Positions 1 to 5,231 of a stretch of 9,832 nt of DNA are shown here, piece after piece; position 1 is the first letter of the stretch, and every line of letters starts with the position of its first letter. Origin of the DNA: an uncultured Eubacteriales bacterium (GTDB taxonomy: Bacteria > Bacillota > Clostridia > Monoglobales > Monoglobaceae); assembly GCA_900552305.1 (NCBI GenBank), contig URZD01000075.1, positions 1-9,832 of the forward strand, in the 5' to 3' direction. The translations under genes were made by a program, and so were the position numbers. Below the pieces are notes generated by a model. That model did not search any database and was not told the DNA's origin. It worked only from the letters and a program-made list of their open reading frames with translations.

Positions 1-1936
1 GGTTGACGCGTTTGGGGAGGGTATACTCCCCCCCCCCCCCCCCCGCCATAATAAGTCTTTGGCGGTCGGAAAGCGTGATGTCAACAGGAATATCAATACC
101 CTTTGTCACATCGCGTACAACAATATCCTTACCGTTTAAAATGCAGTCGCGTACACCGTCAAGACACAGCTCGTCATCCTTTTCGATTTTGTCGTAATCG
201 TCGGGATTTTTAAACGTGAGCGGAAGTATTCCGTTGTTAATCAGGTTTGCCATGTGTATTCTTGCAAACGATTTTGCAATTACCGCCTTTATGCCGAGGT
301 ACAGCGGAACAAGAGCCGCGTGTTCACGCGATGACCCCTGACCGTAGTTGGAGCCTGCAATAATAAATCCGCCGCCGTTCGCTTTTGCCTTTTTGGAGAA
401 ATCCTTATCGCATGACGCAAGACAGTAATCCGAAAGATACGGAATATTCGAGCGGTACGGAAGAAGCTTTGCATTTGACGGCATAATATGGTCGGTCGTG
501 ATATTGTCCTCAACCTTGATAAGGCTCTTGCCGCCGATGTTTTCCGCAAGCGGAGTATTTATCGGGAACGGCTGAATGTTGGGACCTCTTACAACCTCTA
601 CCTCTGCCGAGGTCGGCGCGGGCGGAATAACCATGTTGTCGTTCACCTTGAAATGCTCAACAGGCGCAACGGTAAGGTCGACACTGTCGCCGAGCGTCAT
701 CGGGTTTGTGAGTACGCCGCTTAGCGCCGAAACCGCCGCAACCTCGGGACTTACAAGATAAACCTGAGCCGACATGGTTCCTGAACGTCCGTAGAAGTTT
801 CTGTTATTCGTTCTGAGCGAAATTGCGTCTGTCTTTGGCGACTGTCCCATGCCGATACACGGTCCGCAGGCACACTCCAGAATACGCGCACCCGCGTCAA
901 TCATATCCGCAAGAGCGCCGTTTTCCGCAAGCATATTAAGCACCTGCTTTGAGCCGGGACCGATTACAAGGCTGACGTCCGGGTGTACCGTCTTGCCCTT
1001 CAGGATTTTTGCAACCTTCATCATATCGGCGTATGACGAATTTGTACAGCTGCCGATGAATACCTGGTCAACCTTGATTTTGCCCACATTGTCGCAGGTA
1101 TCAACCGCGTCGGGGCTGTGCGGCTTTGCCACAAGAGGAACAAGCTCGCTCATGTCAACCGTGATAACCTTGTCATAAACCGCGTCGCTGTCAGGAAGAA
1201 GCTCTGTGAAGTCCTCCTCCCTGCCCTGAGCTTTAAGAAATTCGTGTGTTACCTCATCGCTCGGGAATATTGAGGTTGTCGCTCCGTGCTCCGCGCCCAT
1301 GTTGGTGATTGTTGCGCGTTCAGGAACGGACAGGGTTTTTACGCCTTCGCCGGAGTATTCAAGAATATAACCTACTCCGCCTTTTACAGAAATCTGTCTT
1401 AAAACCTCAAGAATAACATCCTTTGCCGTAACCCATTTGCGAAGCTTTCCTTTAAGCTCGACCTTCATAATTTTAGGCATGGTGATATAGTACGCGCCGC
1501 CGCCCATCGCAACCGCAACGTCAAGACCGCCCGCGCCTATCGCAAGCATACCTATGCCGCCGCCCGTCGGAGTATGGCTGTCCGAGCCGAGAAGGGTTTT
1601 TCCCGGCTTGCCGAAGCGTTCAAGCTGTACCTGGTGACAAATACCGTTGCCCGGCTTTGAAAAATATATACCGTGCTTTGCGGTAACCGTCTGTATGTAT
1701 TTGTGGTCGTCCGCGTTCTCAAAACCCGCCTGAAGCGTGTTGTGGTCGATATATGCAACGCTTTTTTCGGTTTTAACGCGGTCAATCCCCATAGCCTCAA
1801 ACTGAAGATATGCCATTGTACCCGTAGAATCCTGGGTAAGCGTCTGGTCAATTTTAATCGAAATCTCTTGTCCGACAACCATTTCGCCCGAGACAAGGTG
1901 GTCTTTGATAATCTTTTGTGCCAATGTAAGTCCCAT
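1..1936 (-). CDS. acn: Aconitate hydratase (Aquifex-type, single chain), C-terminus cut by window edge
   Basis: Interconverts citrate and isocitrate through cis-aconitate with a [4Fe-4S] cluster, in the cytoplasm, in the oxidative arm of the partial TCA cycle that feeds glutamate synthesis. I read 645 in-frame residues to the edge, close to the usual ~640 aa of this family, so only a few codons are missing. The start is the ATG at 1934-1936, giving MGLTLAQKI, the common beginning of clostridial aconitases; an AGGAGG lies 13 nt upstream, a long spacing. Cluster ligands are visible: C297 in GSCTNSS, and C357 and C360 in ECACGPCIG. The C-terminal swivelling domain has SNYGQGSSREHA with R537. Reading frame was checked at four widely spaced points and is continuous. 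The last codons become a glycine run because of a 17-base C tract on the plus strand. A LeuC/LeuD-type isomerase is less likely because both domains are on one chain. Confidence 0.93.
   Translation of the reverse strand, partial: MGLTLAQKIIKDHLVSGEMVVGQEISIKIDQTLTQDSTGTMAYLQFEAMGIDRVKTEKSVAYIDHNTLQAGFENADDHKYIQTVTAKHGIYFSKPGNGICHQVQLERFGKPGKTLLGSDSHTPTGGGIGMLAIGAGGLDVAVAMGGGAYYITMPKIMKVELKGKLRKWVTAKDVILEVLRQISVKGGVGYILEYSGEGVKTLSVPERATITNMGAEHGATTSIFPSDEVTHEFLKAQGREEDFTELLPDSDAVYDKVITVDMSELVPLVAKPHSPDAVDTCDNVGKIKVDQVFIGSCTNSSYADMMKVAKILKGKTVHPDVSLVIGPGSKQVLNMLAENGALADMIDAGARILECACGPCIGMGQSPKTDAISLRTNNRNFYGRSGTMSAQVYLVSPEVAAVSALSGVLTNPMTLGDSVDLTVAPVEHFKVNDNMVIPPAPTSAEVEVVRGPNIQPFPINTPLAENIGGKSLIKVEDNITTDHIMPSNAKLLPYRSNIPYLSDYCLASCDKDFSKKAKANGGGFIIAGSNYGQGSSREHAALVPLYLGIKAVIAKSFARIHMANLINNGILPLTFKNPDDYDKIEKDDELCLDGVRDCILNGKDIVVRDVTKGIDIPVDITLSDRQRLIMAGGGGGEYTLPKRVN
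28..44. repeat. 17-base C homopolymer at the aconitase 3' end
   Basis: Seventeen consecutive C on the plus strand (G on the coding strand) sit where aconitases normally encode a short ending of the type AGGLLNYTK. In frame it gives Ala and five Gly, then EYTLPKRVN to the edge. The tract overlaps a 6-bp inverted repeat (GGGGAG at 14-19, CTCCCC at 26-31). It is either a read or assembly artefact near a contig end, or a slippage-prone tract. Confidence 0.9.
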
Positions 1937-1979
1937 ATTGCTGTGTTTACCTCCTGTAGAAAAATTTATACTATCTTAT

Positions 1980-2008
1980 ATTGTATACAAAAACGACCGT
2001 TTTGTCAA
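1980..2008 (-). promoter_or_regulatory. Sigma-A promoter of acn
   Basis: On the minus strand, TTGACA (plus 2003-2008) and TACAAT (plus 1980-1985) are separated by exactly 17 bp, placing the start of transcription near 1973 and giving a leader of roughly 37 nt. The spacer contains the small dyad AAAACG-AC-CGTTTT (1990-2003), which could be an operator, but no known consensus is recognised. Confidence 0.8.
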
Positions 2009-2162
2009 GTTGGCACAGGCGGTAAATGTGTAAAAAAAATAACAAAGTCCAAACCGCAAGCCGCCGCTTTGATGTGCAAATTTGCAAAAACCCTCTCGCG
2101 CTCAATACGATACGGTAAAACGGGGAATCTTGTCGGATACTGCCGAAATCGCGTTTCAAATA

Positions 2163-2296
2163 TTACAAAGGAGTTACACAAGCGTTACAATTCACAATCT
2201 CCACAGAGTTATCCACAGGCTCATACGATTATACACAGCGGTTTTGAAGAGTTATCCGCATTGTTAATTATCGGAAAACTTTAACAATGTGGATAT
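2163..2296 (+). other. Cluster of DnaA-box-like 9-mers (possible replication origin or DnaA-responsive site)
   Basis: Two perfect matches to the DnaA-box consensus TTATNCACA lie in the same orientation at 2209-2217 and 2229-2237. TTATCCGCA at 2252-2260 matches 8 of 9, and the minus strand of 2288-2296 (ATATCCACA) matches 8 of 9. Weaker 7-of-9 sites are at 2188-2196 and 2197-2205. Three TTACA direct repeats (starts 2163, 2174, 2185) precede them at exactly 11-bp spacing, and A/T-rich sequence follows. The cluster lies between divergently transcribed acn and tgt, the arrangement expected at an origin. Neither dnaA, dnaN nor rpmH is in the window, and a few sampled lines showed no clear G/C strand bias to the right. 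A DnaA-regulated promoter region or a titration site is the alternative. The rest of the 1937-2534 gap holds the promoters and leader listed separately and no gene that I can see. Confidence 0.5.
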
Positions 2297-2398
2297 TTTT
2301 CATACAACGCATTAGACCCCGAATTTTTAACACTTTATCTTCGCCGCGATATACTCAAAATCCGCCAACCTGTTAAAGCAGCTTTATATAACGCAATC

Positions 2399-2421
2399 AC
2401 TTTTTTTCAAAAAGTTTTTTT
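2399..2421. other. A/T tract with small inverted repeat upstream of the tgt promoter
   Basis: ACTTTTT (2399-2405) and AAAAAGT (2409-2415) form an inverted repeat with a 3-base loop, followed by a T run. It ends 17 bp before the tgt -35 box, so it may act as an upstream promoter element or bend. As a terminator it has no plus-strand gene to serve. Confidence 0.25.
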
Positions 2422-2437
2422 CTCATTTCCCCGCCTA

Positions 2438-2466
2438 TTGACATAAACCGACAAATACCTTATAAT
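2438..2466 (+). promoter_or_regulatory. Sigma-A promoter of tgt
   Basis: A consensus TTGACA (2438-2443) and TATAAT (2461-2466) are separated by exactly 17 bp, with predicted transcription start near 2473. This is a full-consensus promoter, stronger than expected for a modest housekeeping gene, which fits downstream control in the leader. Confidence 0.85.
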
Positions 2467-2529
2467 AATAGGGCGGTCGGGCATTCCTTTGCGTCCGACT
2501 GCCTATTAAGTATGTAAACGGAAAGGCAG
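2467..2529 (+). promoter_or_regulatory. Structured tgt leader that can sequester the ribosome site
   Basis: The leader can form a stem (2467-2480 with 2495-2507, 13 pairs, one bulged G and one G-U pair) with a 14-nt loop. The loop bases CCTTT (2486-2490) are complementary to AAAGG of the Shine-Dalgarno (2522-2526), which would make an H-type pseudoknot. Separately, CTGCC (2499-2503) in the 3' arm can pair either with the 5' arm or with GGCAG (2525-2529) just after the Shine-Dalgarno, so two structures compete. The layout resembles preQ1-sensing leaders in outline, but I do not recognise a known riboswitch consensus. The pairing is seen in the sequence; the regulatory role is inference. Confidence 0.4.
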
Positions 2530-2534
2530 ATAAT

Positions 2535-3665
2535 ATGTTTAAAATAATCAAAAAAGAGGGCAGCGCGCGCCGCGGCGAGTTTACAACCGTTCACGGCGCT
2601 GTTCAGACGCCGGTTTTCATGAACGTGGGAACAGCCGCCGCAATCAAGGGCGGTCTTGATTCCTTTGACCTTAAGAAAATCGGCTGTCAGATAGAGCTTT
2701 CCAACACCTACCACCTCCACCTCCGTCCGGGTGACGAGGTCGTACGCGACCTCGGCGGACTTCACAAATTCATGAACTGGGACAGACCCATTCTTACCGA
2801 CAGCGGCGGTTTTCAGGTTTTCTCGCTTGCAAAGCTGCGTAAAATCCGGGAGGAGGGCGTTTCTTTCTCATCACATATTGACGGACGCCGTATTTTTATG
2901 GGGCCGGAGGAAAGCATGCAGATACAATCAAACCTCGCCTCCACCATTGCAATGGCGTTTGACGAGTGCATGGAAAATCCCGCGGAACGCGGCTACGCAA
3001 AGCAGTCCTCCGACCGTACCGTGCGCTGGCTCAAACGCTGCAAAGCCGAGCTTGCGCGCCTTAACGCTCTTGACGGAACAATAAACAAACGTCAAATGCT
3101 GTTCGGAATCAATCAGGGCAGCACATATAATGACATCAGAATCGAAAACATGAAGCAGATTACAGAACTTGACCTTGATGGCTACGCAATCGGCGGTCTT
3201 GCAGTCGGCGAGCCTGCAGAGGTTATGTATGACGTTATCGAGGCGGTCGAACCGTTCGCACCCGCAGACAAGCCGCGTTACCTTATGGGCGTAGGCACCC
3301 CGGTGAACATTATCGAGGGCGTATACCGCGGAATTGACTTCTTCGACTGCGTAATGCCGAGCCGAAATGCGCGCCACGGCACGCTTTTTACCTCGGAAGG
3401 CATCGTAAACATCAATAATGCAAAATATGAACGTGACGACTCGCCTCTTGACAAAAATTGCAGCTGCCACACCTGCCGTAATTTTTCAAAAGGCTACCTC
3501 CGCCACCTTTTTAAGGCGAACGAGATACTCGCGCTCCGTCTTGCGGTAATTCACAATCTGTCATTTTATAACAATCTTGTCGCTGATATTCGTACGGCTC
3601 TTGACGAGGACCGTTTCGGCGAATTCAGAAAGGAAAAAACAGAGGTTTTGGCGCGCAGAATTTAG
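2535..3665 (+). CDS. tgt: tRNA-guanine transglycosylase (queuosine biosynthesis)
   Basis: Exchanges guanine-34 of GUN-anticodon tRNAs (Asp, Asn, His, Tyr) for preQ1 or queuine in the cytoplasm. The 376-aa length is normal for bacterial Tgt. The TIM-barrel family marks are present: general base D89 in TDSGGFQVF, nucleophile D271 in DFFDCVMPSRNARHG, the GGLAVGE loop near 221-226, and the zinc site C309, C311, C314 with H340. The start ATG follows GGAAAGG with 8 nt spacing. It has its own consensus promoter and a structured leader. The GNAT gene follows after 66 bp with no terminator between them, so the two may be co-transcribed. No other queuosine genes are in the window. Whether the substrate is preQ1 or salvaged queuine cannot be told from the sequence, and some clostridial Tgt enzymes are queuine-specific. 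Confidence 0.97.
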   Translation: MFKIIKKEGSARRGEFTTVHGAVQTPVFMNVGTAAAIKGGLDSFDLKKIGCQIELSNTYHLHLRPGDEVVRDLGGLHKFMNWDRPILTDSGGFQVFSLAKLRKIREEGVSFSSHIDGRRIFMGPEESMQIQSNLASTIAMAFDECMENPAERGYAKQSSDRTVRWLKRCKAELARLNALDGTINKRQMLFGINQGSTYNDIRIENMKQITELDLDGYAIGGLAVGEPAEVMYDVIEAVEPFAPADKPRYLMGVGTPVNIIEGVYRGIDFFDCVMPSRNARHGTLFTSEGIVNINNAKYERDDSPLDKNCSCHTCRNFSKGYLRHLFKANEILALRLAVIHNLSFYNNLVADIRTALDEDRFGEFRKEKTEVLARRI

Positions 3666-3731
3666 GCACACAGCATTTACCAATCCCGCATTTAAACCAA
3701 TTCCTTCTATATAATAGGGAGGTCTGTAACA

Positions 3732-4226
3732 ATGAATACAAACATTACAGTAAGGGAATACACAGAATCCGATATTCCCGCCATGATTGATATATGGAAC
3801 GAGGTTGTCCGTGAAGGCGTGGCTTTTCCGCAGGAAGAATGTCTTACGCACGAAAGCGGAAAAAAGTTTTTCGCCGCGCAAAGCCGCTGCGGAGTTGCCC
3901 TGGATAACGAAAGCAGCAAAATCCTCGGTCTTTATATTCTGCACCCCAACAATGTCGGCAGGTGCGGTCACATAGCAAACGCGAGCTATGCCGTATCCTC
4001 GGAAAGCCGCGGTCTGCACATCGGCGAAAAGCTCGTGTGCGACTGCCTTAACAGTGCAAAGGCTCTCGGCTTTAAAATCATGCAGTTTAACGCGGTTGTT
4101 GCCGGCAACATCCACGCTCGGCGCCTGTACAAGCGGCTCGGCTTTAACCTCCTCGGCACAATCCCCGGCGGCTTTCACACTGACCTCGGCTTTGAGGATA
4201 TTTGCGTATACTACAAAACACTTTGA
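3732..4226 (+). CDS. GNAT-family N-acetyltransferase
   Basis: A 164-aa single-domain acetyl-CoA-dependent acyltransferase, cytoplasmic, substrate unknown. The acetyl-CoA pyrophosphate loop (motif A) is RGLHIGEKL at 93-101; its middle glycine (R/QxxGxG/A) is replaced by H96, an uncommon variant. Motif B follows as NIHARRLYKRLGF (126-138), with N126 and Y133 in the positions that usually contact CoA and act as general acid. The ending GGFHTDLGFEDICVYY is typical of a GNAT subgroup often found in Firmicutes. The start ATG follows GGGAGG with 9 nt spacing. It lies in the same direction as tgt with no visible promoter, and a strong terminator follows, so it probably closes a tgt-GNAT transcript. 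A role in tRNA modification is not implied by position alone. Confidence 0.88.
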   Translation: MNTNITVREYTESDIPAMIDIWNEVVREGVAFPQEECLTHESGKKFFAAQSRCGVALDNESSKILGLYILHPNNVGRCGHIANASYAVSSESRGLHIGEKLVCDCLNSAKALGFKIMQFNAVVAGNIHARRLYKRLGFNLLGTIPGGFHTDLGFEDICVYYKTL

Positions 4227-4259
4227 TTATCAAAAAATTTTAAATTGCGGTTTTTTACA

Positions 4260-4306
4260 TTTGCGGTCGGCGAATAAAATTCAGCCGACCGCAAAAAAAT
4301 TTTTTT
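4260..4306 (+). terminator. Rho-independent terminator after the GNAT gene
   Basis: A perfect 12-bp stem (TTTGCGGTCGGC 4260-4271, GCCGACCGCAAA 4284-4295) with a 12-nt loop is followed by A residues and seven T (4300-4306). It separates the tgt-GNAT unit from the nrd unit. Confidence 0.85.
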
Positions 4307-4403
4307 CGACATATTTTTCGCTCACTTCCGCTCCCGCCGCGCGGTATGTATTTTTTTTCGTCCGCATTTAACGCCAATCACATTTTATCTTTATAAATTA
4401 CTA

Positions 4404-4432
4404 TTGACTTTTATATATACATGGTATATAAT
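4404..4432 (+). promoter_or_regulatory. Sigma-A promoter of the nrdG-nrdD unit
   Basis: TTGACT (4404-4409) and TATAAT (4427-4432) are spaced by exactly 17 bp; transcription should start near 4439. The -10 box overlaps the first NrdR-box-like site. Confidence 0.85.
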
Positions 4433-4478
4433 AGCATATGTAGTGTTTCGCTCCATTTTTTGCAACAAGATATTGTGT
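4431..4478 (+). promoter_or_regulatory. Tandem NrdR-box-like operators
   Basis: Two 16-bp sites, ATAGCATATGTAGTGT (4431-4446) and CAACAAGATATTGTGT (4463-4478), match the NrdR consensus acaCwAtATaTwGtgt at 12 and 13 of 16 positions, with the GTGT half strongest in both. The 16 bp between them gives a 32-bp repeat, about three helical turns, which is the classic spacing for the NrdR repressor. The first overlaps the -10 box and start of transcription, the second lies about 24 bp downstream, so binding should block initiation. NrdR senses dATP/ATP; its gene is not in the window. Confidence 0.75.
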
Positions 4479-4499
4479 TACCCGAAAGGACTGATAAAC

Positions 4500-5186
4500 A
4501 TGGAGATATACGGACTAATAAAGCTTACGCTGCTTGATTTTCCCGGTCGGCTTGCCTGCACGGCGTTCACCGGCGGCTGCAATTTCCGTTGTCCGTTCTG
4601 TCACAACAGTGACCTTGTAAAAAAAACGGGGCTTAACAAAATTACCGACGACGAATTTTTCTCTTTTCTCAAAAAACGCACGGGACGCCTTGACGGCGTT
4701 TGCATTTCCGGCGGAGAGCCGCTTTTACAAAGCGACCTTACGGAGTTTGCAAAAAAAATTCACGGCATGGGTTTTTCTGTCAAGCTTGACACAAACGGTT
4801 ATATGCCTGACAGACTGCGCAGTTTTACCGAAAGCGGTTTTTGTGATTTCATCGCAATGGACGTCAAAAACTCGCCGCAAAAATACGCGGCTACAGTCGG
4901 TCTTGCCGAGGTTGACACGGACAAAATTTTAGAAAGCATCGAGTACATAAAAAGCTGCGGCATAGACCACGAATTTCGCACCACCGTTGCGCGCGAATTT
5001 CACAACGCCGATGATATTCGCGAAATTACAAAAATGCTTTCGGGAGAAGAACGGTATTTTATTCAGCCATACAAGGAAAGCGACGGCGTTATGGTAAAGG
5101 GTCTGCACGGCTTTGACGCCGCGGAGCTTGCCGTGCTTTTGAGCGCGGCAAGGGAAAACATTCCCGCCGCGGAGATAAGAGGATAG
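4500..5186 (+). CDS. nrdG: Anaerobic ribonucleotide reductase-activating protein (radical SAM)
   Basis: Uses S-adenosylmethionine and a [4Fe-4S] cluster to make the glycyl radical on NrdD. The radical-SAM motif CNFRCPFC gives cluster ligands C27, C31 and C34, preceded by FTGGC. GGEPLLQ (71-77) is the SAM-binding GGE motif, and KLDTNG and AMDVK follow as expected. The 228-aa length and the opening MEIYGLIKLTLLDFPG fit the NrdG2-type activases of Firmicutes. I chose the ATG at 4500, preceded by AAAGGA with 9 nt spacing. A longer frame opens at a TTG at 4404, but that lies inside the promoter -35 box. nrdD begins 45 bp after the stop, so the two are co-transcribed. A pyruvate-formate-lyase activase is the main alternative and is made unlikely by the neighbour. 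Confidence 0.95.
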   Translation: MEIYGLIKLTLLDFPGRLACTAFTGGCNFRCPFCHNSDLVKKTGLNKITDDEFFSFLKKRTGRLDGVCISGGEPLLQSDLTEFAKKIHGMGFSVKLDTNGYMPDRLRSFTESGFCDFIAMDVKNSPQKYAATVGLAEVDTDKILESIEYIKSCGIDHEFRTTVAREFHNADDIREITKMLSGEERYFIQPYKESDGVMVKGLHGFDAAELAVLLSAARENIPAAEIRG

Positions 5187-5231
5187 TCTTGACATTATTA
5201 TTTTATAAAATTTTCATAGGGGGTATAAGGT

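Noticed and set aside
289..1896. Several open frames of 60-200 codons antisense to or out of phase with aconitase
   Set aside because: They are shadows of the acn reading frame, which has family motifs from end to end; the same holds for open frames opposite tgt, nrdD and trxB.
2082..2284. Open frames across the acn-tgt intergenic region as small genes
   Set aside because: They have no convincing ribosome sites, overlap the DnaA-like sites, and some are continuations of frames antisense to acn.
2467..2534. Canonical preQ1-I riboswitch in the tgt leader
   Set aside because: The compact hairpin, C-rich loop and A-rich tail of preQ1-I are not present. Only the looser pseudoknot idea is kept as a finding.
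3710..3715. TATAAT just before the GNAT gene as a promoter
   Set aside because: There is no -35 box at a suitable distance, and transcription would start inside the ribosome site, leaving it non-functional.
4404..4499. N-terminal extension of NrdG starting at the TTG at 4404
   Set aside because: The extension would be encoded by the promoter and operators, does not resemble NrdG, and the ATG at 4500 has a proper ribosome site and the family N-terminus.
5189..5217. TTGACA between nrdG and nrdD as an internal promoter
   Set aside because: No acceptable -10 hexamer lies 16-18 bp downstream; the nearest TATAAA is only 9 bp away. The 45-bp gap fits simple co-transcription.
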